64,000 nt of DNA from Bacteroides sp. (GCA_023663525.1 JAMPHF010000002.1:283066-347065); one strand, 5' to 3'; shown: positions 7,322-16,069, counted from the first letter of the stretch. Made by a program: numbers and translations. Notes: generated by a model not told the origin, from the letters alone.

Positions 7322-8379
7322 TCTTCGAATAAATCAGGACTATTAACAATTACTGCGTCAAATCGTCTTTCAGGACTTAATAAATTCTGTCCACCACCTA
7401 AAATAATGCGCTTAATCGCTTGCTTACTTATTCTTGGATGGGTTAGGGCATCACATGAAAGGAATTTATGTGTAATATTCCCGCTTAATGCGAATGCCTT
7501 ATCATTACCGGTATTATAAGAGTGAAGACGAATTATTCGTCTATAATCAAATTGATTGTAGACACAATATTCAAATAACATTAGGTATAACCATATCATC
7601 GCCCTCATGTGTCGAGTGATTGATGTGGTAGATTGTTCAGCTTTATTGAACATTTGAATAACAGCGAGATTGCTCCATACAAATACATCAAGACAATCTT
7701 CTGCAAGTGTTGGCTTACCTCCGATAGTTTTCCATATAGCATTTACTATTAGCGGCGTTTGTTTGTTCGTTAAGTATGTTGATACCCGCATGATGGCATG
7801 ACGAATTTCCGAATAGCGTGGAAGAACCTCATTAATTTCTTCCCAATGATTAATGTGTATATCACCTAAAAGATTTTTAAGCATATTTTTGCCATTAAGA
7901 TCTGAGAACGCATGGCATATTGAACAAGCTATAAAATTAATGGTCGGTGGTCTGACAACAATTTCACATCCATATTTATCTTCGGATTTATTTTTAGTTG
8001 TATTGTCAGGTATTGCCGTTAATTTTATTTCAAGTCCAATTAACGCTGTATCGGTAGTCGAATCCACCATGACCAAATCGATTTTCTCACGTGCTCCTGT
8101 ATAAAATCGATCGTATGCTGGAAATCCAGATTCAAACATATAAAAAGCATTCTTAGACATTGGATTAATACAATATAATTCAGATGGTGTAATATAATCG
8201 TGAACTATATTATTATCGGCATCGGTTTTTAGATAGATTGGGGCAATTCCCTGCGAGCTCATATAAGCGACAAGTGATGCTGGGAATGAACTATTGAACT
8301 GATTTTTACCCCATACGTCAGGGTTCGAATAGTCCCTGCTACTGTTGTTGTGATTCTGACCAAATAAACCTGGTTTCAT
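7318..8379 (-). CDS. Type II restriction endonuclease, HindVP-like
   Basis: A 353-aa protein next to and overlapping a C5-methyltransferase gene. The N-terminus (KPGLFGQNH...RDY, WGKNQFNSSFPASL) resembles what I recall of the HindVP/HgiDI endonuclease family, which cuts GRCGYC. A PD-(D/E)xK-type active site is plausible as Asp101 (KIDLVMVD) with Glu117-Ile-Lys119 (GLEIKL). Family and specificity are from memory of the motif, not a search. The endonuclease is transcribed before the methyltransferase and no controller (C) gene is seen. The only promoter in the island lies 21 bp upstream of its start. Confidence 0.75.
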   Translation of the reverse strand: MKPGLFGQNHNNSSRDYSNPDVWGKNQFNSSFPASLVAYMSSQGIAPIYLKTDADNNIVHDYITPSELYCINPMSKNAFYMFESGFPAYDRFYTGAREKIDLVMVDSTTDTALIGLEIKLTAIPDNTTKNKSEDKYGCEIVVRPPTINFIACSICHAFSDLNGKNMLKNLLGDIHINHWEEINEVLPRYSEIRHAIMRVSTYLTNKQTPLIVNAIWKTIGGKPTLAEDCLDVFVWSNLAVIQMFNKAEQSTTSITRHMRAMIWLYLMLFEYCVYNQFDYRRIIRLHSYNTGNDKAFALSGNITHKFLSCDALTHPRISKQAIKRIILGGGQNLLSPERRFDAVIVNSPDLFEE

Positions 8380-8399
8380 TTTAGCATATTTTGATGGTG

Positions 8400-8407
8400 C
8401 AAATTTA
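8400..8407 (-). promoter_or_regulatory. -7 promoter box of the restriction-modification island
   Basis: Reads TAAATTTG on the minus strand, a perfect TAnnTTTG, 21 bp upstream of the endonuclease start. It lies inside the island, so the restriction-modification genes carry their own promoter and need not depend on the host operon. Confidence 0.55.
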
Positions 8408-8455
8408 GCGAAAACAAAATGATTTCACTAAAATAAAAGGTGTTAATAAATGAGA

Positions 8456-8956
8456 CTATAATAAAGTCATTGCGATTTTCGCACAACCTTCAGCGTCGGC
8501 CAAGGCATCGTGATGGTTGGTGAAGGGGATTCCAAGAAATTCACACACGTATGGGAGGGAGTATGAATGAAGTAGAGTGCGGGGAATTTTGCGTCGAGCT
8601 GTCTGATAGGTGCAGAAAAAAGTATAGTCAGGATAATCCATGCCGTATGCCCGATGGGCGGCCCGGATGCACCGTTCGTCGAATGCCTTGTTGTGGGCTA
8701 CCAGAGGCAGGTTGCCTATCATTTTTGCTACATCACGCCACACGTCGCTGAACACTCTTGCATTCTCCGTGTCTTTGCGTCCGATTCCATGAATGTTGAG
8801 CGTGAAGTGACGGAAATAGTACTCAGGCTCGGGTTTGACGAGTTCATAAAATCGTTCGACAATGCATCCGTTGACAACTTTTACCGCACCGATGGCACAA
8901 ATGGATGTAGGCTCATTATTGGCGGTCTCTACATCAATTGCCACAAAATTTTCCAT
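8456..8956 (-). CDS. DnaQ-like DEDDh 3'-5' exonuclease
   Basis: A 166-aa exonuclease of the DNA polymerase III epsilon/RNase T type. The acidic residues are visible: Asp8 and Glu10 (FVAIDVETAN), Asp93 (NKAFDERC), and His149/Asp154 (HHDALADAEG). It probably acts as a stand-alone proofreading or repair nuclease rather than as the polymerase subunit; that is inference. The ATG at 8956 is preferred to a TTG at 8971 that overlaps the ispH stop. The last codons and stop were rebuilt by the 45-bp duplication at the island border, and the protein remains full length. Confidence 0.9.
   Translation of the reverse strand: MENFVAIDVETANNEPTSICAIGAVKVVNGCIVERFYELVKPEPEYYFRHFTLNIHGIGRKDTENARVFSDVWRDVAKMIGNLPLVAHNKAFDERCIRAAHRAYGMDYPDYTFFCTYQTARRKIPRTLLHSYSLPYVCEFLGIPFTNHHDALADAEGCAKIAMTLL
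8458..8502. repeat. 45-bp direct repeat, copy 2 (island border)
   Basis: Exact copy of 6374-6418. Here it encodes the real C-terminus of the exonuclease, ending in EGCAKIAMTLL. The stop codon just beyond the repeat is TAG, made with the first island bases, whereas at copy 1 the same frame would end in TGA. Confidence 0.95.
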
Positions 8957-8967
8957 TTCGCGAATAA

Positions 8968-9852
8968 TCAATGTGTTCCCAGAGCTTCAGCGACTGCATC
9001 GCGTACATCCTCCATCAGCCAGCGGGGTGTAGATGTGGCCCCGCAGATTCCTATACTTTCTGCTCCTTCAAGCCATTCAGGACGGAAATCCGACAGGGTT
9101 GAAACAAGATGTGTACGGTTGTTGACGCTTTTGCACTCATTGTAGAGGACCTTGCCGTTGCTGCTCTTGGCTCCGGCTACAAAAAGAATCACGTCATGAC
9201 GGTCAGCAAAATCCCTCAGGTGGTCCACACGGTTTGCCACCTGACGGCAGATGGTGTCAAATGACTCGAATCTGACTCCCGGAGCCAGACGGTGGCTGAT
9301 CTCCTCCACCATTTCGGCAAAGCCTTGGAGCGGCATTGTGGTCTGTGAATAAAACGTGATGTCGCGATTGAAATCAATCCGTGAAAGCTGGTCAAGATTT
9401 TCCACTACGATTGCCTCTCCGTTGGTTTGTCCCACAAGTCCATTGACTTCGGCATGTCCGGCCTTCCCATAGATTACAATCTGAGGGCGTGGCGACGAAT
9501 TGTCGTAAGTGTCCTTGATGCGTTGTTGCAGCCTAAGCACCACGGGGCATGTCGCATCGATGATCTCTATGCCTCGTTCGCGTGCGAGTGAATAGGTGGA
9601 CGGCGGCTCGCCATGGGCCCGCAGAAGGACTCGCGATGACGAGAGGTGACGCAGGTCATCGTGGGTGATGGTCGAGAGTCCTTTGCGCTCCAGCCGTTCA
9701 ACCTCGTCGCTATTATGGACAATGTCGCCAAGACAGTACAGCGGTTGGTCGCTGCGCTCCAATTCCTCCTCGGCTTTCTTTATGGCTGTCACCACTCCAT
9801 GGCAGAAGCCGGAGCGGGCATCGATTTCAATTATAGGGTTTGACTTGCACAT
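8968..9852 (-). CDS. ispH: 4-hydroxy-3-methylbut-2-enyl diphosphate reductase
   Basis: Last step of the MEP isoprenoid pathway: reduces HMBPP to IPP and DMAPP using a 4Fe-4S cluster. The three cluster cysteines are Cys17 (SGFCHGV), Cys102 (DATCPVV) and Cys202 (DTICRQV). LRAHGEPP (77-84) carries the substrate-binding His, and SSNGKVLYNEC lies near the C-terminus. The length of 294 aa is normal. It follows cmk by about 36 bp in a porQ-cmk-ispH order that is common in Bacteroidota. ispF of the same pathway is at 15540. Confidence 0.95.
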   Translation of the reverse strand: MCKSNPIIEIDARSGFCHGVVTAIKKAEEELERSDQPLYCLGDIVHNSDEVERLERKGLSTITHDDLRHLSSSRVLLRAHGEPPSTYSLARERGIEIIDATCPVVLRLQQRIKDTYDNSSPRPQIVIYGKAGHAEVNGLVGQTNGEAIVVENLDQLSRIDFNRDITFYSQTTMPLQGFAEMVEEISHRLAPGVRFESFDTICRQVANRVDHLRDFADRHDVILFVAGAKSSNGKVLYNECKSVNNRTHLVSTLSDFRPEWLEGAESIGICGATSTPRWLMEDVRDAVAEALGTH

Positions 9853-9888
9853 TTTTTTCGGATGATGGATTGCTGTTGACAGTCAACA

Positions 9889-10581
9889 TTATTTGTTGAC
9901 GATTGAGTCATAGAGATTAAGAAGCCACTCGTTTTGCTCGTCGATTGACATTGCCGAATTGTCAAGAGCAATGGCATCATCGGCACGGCGCAGTGGGCTT
10001 TCCTTGCGGGTCATGTCGATGTGGTCACGCTCAGTGACATTGGCAAGCACATCATCATAGCTCACATCAACTCCCTTGTCTCGCAGCTCCTTATAGCGTC
10101 GTTCGGCACGTCGTTCGGGAGTAGCGTTGCAGAACACCTTCATCTCTGCGTTGGGGAAGACGACTGTCCCGATGTCGCGTCCGTCCATGACAATTCCCTT
10201 CGTCTCACCCATGGCGCGTTGCATCTTGACAAGTTCATGGCGGACTTCCGGAATGGCTGCTACCGGCGATACGTGATTGGATACCTCAAGGCTGCGGATT
10301 TCATTTTCAACGACATCTCCGTTAAGCATGGTTTGCTGTCCATCGCCACTGACCTTGAAATCAATGTGTATATCCGGCAGGGACTGGATGAGGCTCTCGG
10401 TATTTATCGATCCGTCGGCATTAATGAATCCTTTACGCATTGCATAGAGTGTCACGGCTCTATACATAGCACCGGAGTCAATGTATCTGTACCCGATGGT
10501 TTTGGCAAGCCGACGGGCCATTGTGCTTTTCCCTGACGATGAAAAGCCGTCAATAGCTATTATTATTCTCTTAGAACTCAT
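9889..10581 (-). CDS. cmk: Cytidylate kinase
   Basis: Phosphorylates CMP and dCMP with ATP. The P-loop is DGFSSSGKST (11-20). Other family blocks are YRYIDSGAMYRAVTLYA, MDGRDIGTVVFPNAEMKVF and a lid region with many Arg (ERRAERRYKEL). Length of 230 aa is standard. Its start codon overlaps the last 11 bp of porQ, so the two are probably translationally coupled. Confidence 0.95.
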   Translation of the reverse strand: MSSKRIIIAIDGFSSSGKSTMARRLAKTIGYRYIDSGAMYRAVTLYAMRKGFINADGSINTESLIQSLPDIHIDFKVSGDGQQTMLNGDVVENEIRSLEVSNHVSPVAAIPEVRHELVKMQRAMGETKGIVMDGRDIGTVVFPNAEMKVFCNATPERRAERRYKELRDKGVDVSYDDVLANVTERDHIDMTRKESPLRRADDAIALDNSAMSIDEQNEWLLNLYDSIVNK

Positions 10582-11611
10582 ATAATTTCGTTGAAAGGTT
10601 GAGCATTATAGTGGTGGCACCGTTGTGGGGTTGCGAGAGCGCGATTCCGACCGCAAAATTTCTCACGTTGATTCCCGCACAAGCTGAGAAACCTGAGAGG
10701 AAACTCCTTTTGTAAGTGGACATGTCGGTACGCGTCTTGTAATTGTAGCCTATTCCGATATGAAATTTTTCGCTCGGGACGAAGTCTGCGGCGAAAACGA
10801 GGTGTCTCATCAGGTTTGACCCGAATTTGTCTTTGATTACCGGGTCTCCCGATTGTGTTCCGTCTCCGTTATCATAGAACGGCAAATGCCATTTAGTGAG
10901 ATTCCATGCCGTTACTGACCAGATGACGGGTAGTGACCCGAATGACTTTGAAACGCCTATGCGGACATCGACCGGAAGCCTGTCATAGCTTTCGTGAAAT
11001 CGTTTCACCTGGCCTCCAAGATTGGCAACTACTGCTGAGAACGATACATTCCGCTCCGGATCATAATAATTCACGCCAAGGTCGGTGGCGAGAGCCATGG
11101 CCGAGTAGGAGTCATAGCTCGAATATATGAATTTCAATGTCGCACCGCCACGCCAGTTGTCGCTGATGTCATGAGAGTATGTCCCGCTGAACATCATGTC
11201 TTTCGGCGAGAAGTCGCCTGTCAGCACACCGTTGACATCTGCACCTTTGATATTACCATAGCCGAAGTACTGCACTCCGGCCATCCACGCGCCATGTTCC
11301 CCGGCTTTACGCCCGAATTTCACACCGGCGAAATTACTTTCGCCGACATAACGCATATAGTTCACACCGAGTTGCATGTCGATTTCCGGTCCGAGCAGAC
11401 CGGGATTCTGGTCGATGCTGTTGATGTCATCCTCAATGGCTGTTATGTTGACCCCTCCAAGACCATAGATAAGAGTGGAGGAAGGAATATTTAGAAAATT
11501 GTAGGCCGGAGATGAATCTTGGGCCATTGCAGCGTTTCCGCTGCATGTCACGATTGATGCGGAAAGCAGCAGAGCCTGTGATATTATGTGCCTGAGTCTT
11601 GATATGCGCAT
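10571..11611 (-). CDS. porQ: Type IX secretion system protein PorQ
   Basis: A 346-aa outer-membrane beta-barrel with a cleavable signal peptide (about 1-30, ending AAMAQ). The start of the mature part (YNFLNIPSSTLIYGLGGVN) and the NPGLLGPE segment are typical of PorQ, a FadL-like barrel that works with PorU/V/Z in attaching type IX cargo to the cell surface. The family position next to cmk supports the call. PorV, a related barrel, is encoded at 14318. Confidence 0.88.
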   Translation of the reverse strand: MRISRLRHIISQALLLSASIVTCSGNAAMAQDSSPAYNFLNIPSSTLIYGLGGVNITAIEDDINSIDQNPGLLGPEIDMQLGVNYMRYVGESNFAGVKFGRKAGEHGAWMAGVQYFGYGNIKGADVNGVLTGDFSPKDMMFSGTYSHDISDNWRGGATLKFIYSSYDSYSAMALATDLGVNYYDPERNVSFSAVVANLGGQVKRFHESYDRLPVDVRIGVSKSFGSLPVIWSVTAWNLTKWHLPFYDNGDGTQSGDPVIKDKFGSNLMRHLVFAADFVPSEKFHIGIGYNYKTRTDMSTYKRSFLSGFSACAGINVRNFAVGIALSQPHNGATTIMLNLSTKLYEF

Positions 11612-11635
11612 GATGGTCTATACTATACTTCAGCC

Positions 11636-11643
11636 CAAACCTA
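11636..11643 (-). promoter_or_regulatory. -7 box for the porQ-cmk-ispH unit
   Basis: Reads TAGGTTTG on the minus strand, a perfect TAnnTTTG, 25 bp before the porQ start. The leader would be very short. No -33 TTG is apparent. Confidence 0.45.
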
Positions 11644-11712
11644 AATTATCCCTATTTGAGCTATAATAGTAACGTAGGCAAGTGGCGGATTATTATATAG
11701 GTACGGCACACT

Positions 11713-14133
11713 CTAAAACAGCAGTGCTATCCGATAGACAATGAATGCCATGACCCAGGCAAGGAGAGTATTGTAGATTATTGAGAACAGACCGTAGCGC
11801 GGATTACCTGTCTCCTTTATGATGGCAGTTATTGTGGCTATACATGGACAATAGAGCAACACGAACACCATAAAACTCAGAGCGGTTGCAGCAGTGAAAT
11901 CGGGTCGGCCCGTGGCTGGGTTGAGTGCTGTGAGGCGTGCTGACAGAGTCTTGTCGGTAGCCTCCTCATCGCCCGTATAAAGGACACCGAGTGTCGAGAC
12001 CACAATTTCCTTCGCCGGCACACCGGCCAGAGCCGCGACAGACGCACGCCAATGGAAGCCGATGGGTTCGAGCACCGGATTTATGGCTTTTCCGGCCATT
12101 TCGAGATAGCTGTCCTGCGAAGGGTCAATAGCGGAGTCATCAGTGACGGTTGTCGCTGACACACCTTCGGTGTCCACGTCATCATGAATCGGGAAGTAGT
12201 TCAAGGCCCATACGATTATACTGGCCACAAGAATTATTCCTCCCATTTTCTTCAGATATTGCTCGCCCTTCCCCCACATGTGGCGCAGGGTGGCTTTAAG
12301 CGTCGGAACTCGGTAGGGAGGTAGCTCCATGACGAAAGGAGTGACATCCTCTCCGAAATAGAAGCGTCTGAGCAGTCGCGCGGTCAAGCCCGCCATGAGG
12401 ATTCCAAGCAGATAGATGCTCATGAACACCAGCGTGGCGTGTTCGGGGAAGAATGTCCCGATTAGCAGCACGTAGATTGGGAGTCTCGCCGAACAACTGA
12501 TGAACGGATTGATCAGAATGGTTATGATACGGCTTGATCGGCTTTCAATGGAGCGGGAGGCCATGATGGACGGGACTGTGCATCCGAATCCCATCACGAG
12601 TGGGATGAAGGACTTGCCGTGGAGTCCAAGTTTGTGCATGACCTTGTCCATGATGAATGCCGCCCTTGCCATATAGCCGGAATCCTCCATGAACGATATG
12701 CACAGATAGAGTATAAGGATATTGGGTAGGAACACGATGACACCTCCGACACCTCCTATAATACCGTCGGCAATCAGATCCTTTATCGGTCCGTCGGGCA
12801 TATATTCTCTGACGAGATTCCCAAGCCAATCGACAAGACTCTCAATCCATTCCATCGGATATGATCCAAGCTCAAATGTGGCCCAGAATATGGCGAACAT
12901 TATGCAAATGAATATCGGGAACCCGAAAAGTCGGTTGGTGACAATCGTGTCGATGATTTTAGTGGATGTGATTTCCTCCTTTTTGGAATTTTCCATCGTT
13001 TCAGCCAACGCACCGGCTATGAATCCGTATTTGGCATTGGCGATTGACATATTTATATCATCACCTGCCGGACACAGCTTTTCAAGTAGCGAATCGCGCA
13101 GGTTGATAATCTTATCGCCGTCAGGAAGTTTCTTGATTGTCTTTTCGACCTCGCTGTCCTTTTCAAGCAGTTTTATGGCAAGATAGCGGGGTGAGAAGTG
13201 AAGGCCGACATTTGGGTCGGCTTTAATGGCATCTTTTATTGCAGTGACGGCTTTTTCGATGTCCTGCCCGAGATTTACGTGGATATGACGTACGGCAGGG
13301 TCTGTCCCCTCATAGACCCGGATGACAGTGTCGAGCAGCTCGTTGACACCACGACCGGTTCTTGCAGCGGTCGGGATGATGGGCACACCTATCATTTCGC
13401 CGAGAGTCTTGCAGTCGAGTGTGACTCCGGCGCGTTCAAGCTCGTCAACCATGTTGAGTGCGATGACCATGCTGCGGTCCATGTCAATCAGCTCTGTCGT
13501 GAGATATAGGTTGCGTTCAAGATTTGAGCCGTCCACAACGTTGATGATCACGTCAGGGGTCTCGTTGCGGAGGTATTGTCTGACATATAATTCCTCGGGA
13601 GAGTATGAAGCAAGTGAGTATGTCCCCGGAAGGTCTACAATGTTGATATGGAATCCTTTGTATCTCACGCTTCCGGCTTTTGCATCTACGGTCACCCCGC
13701 TGTAATTGCCCACATGTTCGCGTGCGCCTGAGACTATATTGAACAATGATGTCTTGCCGCAGTTCGGGTTGCCGATGAGTGCCACATTGATTGTATGCTG
13801 TGCGGTCCCCGAAGTTTGCCGCCCGACGTTATTGCCGTAGGCATCTGAGCCTGAGTCGGGGGCAGTGGACGTATGCGATTCAATGTCTGAAGCCTGCGAT
13901 TTATCCTCCACGGACACTTCGACAAGTTCTGCTTCGGATCGGCGGAGCGACACTTCATAGTCCATGATCTCATATTTGACAGGATCACGGAGCGGGGCAT
14001 CAAGGACTACGCGGATTTTGCGTCCCGTGACGAATCCCATTTCCAACATTCGTTTTCTGAAGGCTCCGTGGCCCAATATCTTGACAACCGTAGCTTCTTC
14101 GCCCGGCTTTAATTCTGATAGTCTTCTAAGCAT
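11713..14133 (-). CDS. feoB: Ferrous iron transporter, FeoA-FeoB fusion
   Basis: An 806-aa inner-membrane Fe(II) transporter. Residues 1-75 form a FeoA (SH3-like) domain (LSELKPGEEATVVKILG, then RMLEMGFVTGRKI). A Ser/Asp-rich linker (about 76-110) leads to the FeoB GTPase domain with P-loop GNPNCGKTS (121-129) and DLPGTYSL switch region, then a helical domain. The C-terminal half holds the membrane core with two Gate motifs (MARAAFIMDKVM and the VPAKEIVVSTLGVLY region). Fusion of FeoA to FeoB is usual in Bacteroidales. It is divergent from porV. Confidence 0.95.
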   Translation of the reverse strand: MLRRLSELKPGEEATVVKILGHGAFRKRMLEMGFVTGRKIRVVLDAPLRDPVKYEIMDYEVSLRRSEAELVEVSVEDKSQASDIESHTSTAPDSGSDAYGNNVGRQTSGTAQHTINVALIGNPNCGKTSLFNIVSGAREHVGNYSGVTVDAKAGSVRYKGFHINIVDLPGTYSLASYSPEELYVRQYLRNETPDVIINVVDGSNLERNLYLTTELIDMDRSMVIALNMVDELERAGVTLDCKTLGEMIGVPIIPTAARTGRGVNELLDTVIRVYEGTDPAVRHIHVNLGQDIEKAVTAIKDAIKADPNVGLHFSPRYLAIKLLEKDSEVEKTIKKLPDGDKIINLRDSLLEKLCPAGDDINMSIANAKYGFIAGALAETMENSKKEEITSTKIIDTIVTNRLFGFPIFICIMFAIFWATFELGSYPMEWIESLVDWLGNLVREYMPDGPIKDLIADGIIGGVGGVIVFLPNILILYLCISFMEDSGYMARAAFIMDKVMHKLGLHGKSFIPLVMGFGCTVPSIMASRSIESRSSRIITILINPFISCSARLPIYVLLIGTFFPEHATLVFMSIYLLGILMAGLTARLLRRFYFGEDVTPFVMELPPYRVPTLKATLRHMWGKGEQYLKKMGGIILVASIIVWALNYFPIHDDVDTEGVSATTVTDDSAIDPSQDSYLEMAGKAINPVLEPIGFHWRASVAALAGVPAKEIVVSTLGVLYTGDEEATDKTLSARLTALNPATGRPDFTAATALSFMVFVLLYCPCIATITAIIKETGNPRYGLFSIIYNTLLAWVMAFIVYRIALLF

Positions 14134-14158
14134 ACTTGTGACATGCGAATTTGGACTG

Positions 14159-14166
14159 CAAACTTA
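14159..14166 (-). promoter_or_regulatory. -7 box for feoB
   Basis: Reads TAAGTTTG on the minus strand, a perfect TAnnTTTG, 26 bp upstream of the feoB start codon. I see no obvious Fur box palindrome by eye. Confidence 0.5.
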
Positions 14167-14266
14167 CACATTATTTATATTATTGGAAATACCTAAAAGT
14201 AGTGATTTTGGTGTCAACCAAAGCATGGTCGGGATAAAATATGCGCCGCGCGGGCAATATTCCGCA

Positions 14267-14274
14267 TATATTTA
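14267..14274 (+). promoter_or_regulatory. Probable -7 box for porV
   Basis: TATATTTA matches TAnnTTTG except for the last base. It is 7 bp before the first possible ATG (14282) and 43 bp before the preferred start (14318), which argues for the later start. Confidence 0.35.
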
Positions 14275-14317
14275 AGTTATAATGAATGTAATCTCCATCT
14301 TAGAAACGAATCAATCC

Positions 14318-15514
14318 ATGAATCTTATCAGACATATAGCCATTGTGGCGATGATCGCGTTTTGCGGTTCTTTTGTATCATTTGCCCAAAAAAATGACTT
14401 CAATCCGATTGAAACCGGAGTCACATCTCTCGGGATTGCTCCTGATGCGCGCGGTGCATCAATGGGCGACCTCGGTGCGGCCACCGATCCTGACGCCAAC
14501 AGCCAGTTCTGGAATCCATCGAAATATGCATTTGCCTATTCAAGAGGTGCGGTTTCTCTGAGCTATACACCATGGCTCCGTAAACTTGTCAATGATATTT
14601 TCATTGCGTACGCTGCCGGATATTGGAAGCTGGGATCTGAGGACAATCAGGCTGTCTCTGCTTCCTTGCGCTATTTCTCACTCGGTGAAGTGACGGACGA
14701 TGGTATCGGTGGCTCCGGATTGCAGACCGTCAATCCGTATGAAATGGCTTTTGATATAGGCTATTCACGCAAGTTGTCCGACAAATTTTCAATGGGCATT
14801 GTGTTCCGTTACATCTATTCAGATCTTGCATTCAGTGAGAGTTATGCTGATGACCAATCGACGGGCGCATCGGCCTTTGCCGCTGACATTTCGGGTTACT
14901 ATACCACCTATCCCATTGTCGGGCGCAATGAATGTCAGTGGTCATGGGGATTTGATATTTCAAATATTGGCTCGAAGGTGAATTTCAACCACGGGGACAA
15001 TCCTGCCTTCCTGCCCACAAACCTCCGACTCGGCACGTCGTTCACATTCCCTCTCGCGGATTACCACAACCTGTCGCTCAACCTTGATCTCAACAAGCTG
15101 CTCGTCCCGGCAAAGCCTCGTCGCGATGACTACGCAGATGATACCGATGGCGAGATTGCATACGTCAAGGCTGAGGAGGATTGGCGCAACATGTCGCCCA
15201 TCAGTGGCATATTCAAGTCCTTCTCGGATGCTCCCGGTGGATTTAAGGAGGAGTTGCGTGAGATTTCCTACTCCTTGGGTGCTGAATATAACTACAATGA
15301 CCAATTTTTCCTTCGTGGCGGATACTACTATCAGAATCCGACCAAGGGTAATCTCCAGTACTTTGCTCTTGGTGCCGGTTTCGCGCTGAATGTGCTTCGT
15401 CTTGATGCAAGCTACATGATAGCGACAGCACAGAATTCGCCTCTCGACCAGACTCTGCGCTTCACACTCACATTCGATATGGATGGCCTGAAGGAGATTT
15501 TCGGACGTAAATAA
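14318..15514 (+). CDS. porV: Type IX secretion outer-membrane protein PorV
   Basis: A 398-aa FadL-like barrel. The signal peptide MNLIRHIAIVAMIAFCGSFV ends near SFAQ. The mature start (NPIETGVTSLGIAPDARGASMGDLGAAT) and SQFWNPSKYAFA are hallmark PorV segments. PorV (LptO) shuttles cargo from the translocon to the sortase complex and recognises the cargo C-terminal domain. I prefer the ATG at 14318 because it gives a clean signal peptide; a 12-residue longer form from 14282 is possible. ispF follows by 25 bp. Confidence 0.92.
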   Translation: MNLIRHIAIVAMIAFCGSFVSFAQKNDFNPIETGVTSLGIAPDARGASMGDLGAATDPDANSQFWNPSKYAFAYSRGAVSLSYTPWLRKLVNDIFIAYAAGYWKLGSEDNQAVSASLRYFSLGEVTDDGIGGSGLQTVNPYEMAFDIGYSRKLSDKFSMGIVFRYIYSDLAFSESYADDQSTGASAFAADISGYYTTYPIVGRNECQWSWGFDISNIGSKVNFNHGDNPAFLPTNLRLGTSFTFPLADYHNLSLNLDLNKLLVPAKPRRDDYADDTDGEIAYVKAEEDWRNMSPISGIFKSFSDAPGGFKEELREISYSLGAEYNYNDQFFLRGGYYYQNPTKGNLQYFALGAGFALNVLRLDASYMIATAQNSPLDQTLRFTLTFDMDGLKEIFGRK

Positions 15515-15539
15515 ACAACTCTAACATCATTTTCCCCTT

Positions 15540-16022
15540 ATGATACGTACAGGTTTAGGCTATGATGTCCATCGCCTTGTCGAAAATCGCGATTTGATTC
15601 TTTGCGGTGTGAAAATTCCCTACGAGAAGGGTCTGCTCGGACACAGTGATGCGGATGTTGCACTCCATGCACTGTCGGATGCCATTCTCGGCGCAGCAGC
15701 CATGCGTGACATAGGTTTCCATTTCCCGGATACATCCGATGAATACGAGGGCGCGGATTCACGGGTGCTGTTGCGCAGAGTGATGGAGCTTGTCGCCGGT
15801 CATAATCTGAAGGTCAACAATGTGGATGTCACCATCATTGCTCAAAAACCTAAACTGCTTGACTATATCCCGCAGATGGTTCAGAATATCGCAGCCGACC
15901 TGTGCCTGCCGCTTGACTGTGTCTCTGTTAAAGCCACTACTACCGAACGTCTGGGCTTCGAGGGAAGGGGAGAGGGGATTTCGGCTATGGCAGTCGCCAC
16001 GCTCGACGATGTCCGTCCATGA
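15540..16022 (+). CDS. ispF: 2-C-methyl-D-erythritol 2,4-cyclodiphosphate synthase
   Basis: MEP-pathway enzyme that cyclises CDP-ME-2-phosphate and releases CMP. The metal ligands Asp9 and His11 (GYDVHRL) and His43 ([14 protein letters not shown]) are visible, as is the [17 protein letters not shown]-terminal block. At 160 aa it has the normal length. It follows porV closely on the same strand, an arrangement that recurs in Bacteroidales. Confidence 0.95.
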   Translation: MIRTGLGYDVHRLVENRDLILCGVKIPYEKGLLGHSDADVALHALSDAILGAAAMRDIGFHFPDTSDEYEGADSRVLLRRVMELVAGHNLKVNNVDVTIIAQKPKLLDYIPQMVQNIAADLCLPLDCVSVKATTTERLGFEGRGEGISAMAVATLDDVRP

Positions 16023-16038
16023 TGAGGCTTGATTTGTG

Positions 16039-16069
16039 TTTGGCATTTTGAAAAAAATGCCTAATTTTG
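16039..16069 (+). promoter_or_regulatory. Promoter of the Fe-S protein operon
   Basis: TTTG at 16039-16042 and a perfect -7 box TAATTTTG at 16062-16069 are separated by 19 bp. The expected transcription start is about 16075, only a few bases before the ATG at 16078, so the message may be nearly leaderless. It rules out the longer frame from 16036. Confidence 0.7.

Larger units (their letters stand above)
6374..8502. mobile_element. Restriction-modification island flanked by 45-bp direct repeats
   Basis: A roughly 2.08-kb insert carrying only a restriction endonuclease and a C5-methyltransferase, bounded by exact 45-bp direct repeats. It is visibly more AT-rich than its neighbours. No transposase, integrase or terminal inverted repeat is visible. 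The borders and base composition point to horizontal acquisition with long target duplication, a mode described for some restriction-modification genes; the mechanism here is inference. Confidence 0.8.

Noticed and set aside
8328..8347. A GGTTCGAAT sequence within a CAGGG/CCCTG hairpin, like a tRNA T-arm
   Set aside because: The loop is 10 rather than 7 bases, no acceptor or anticodon arms can be built around it, and it lies inside the endonuclease coding sequence.
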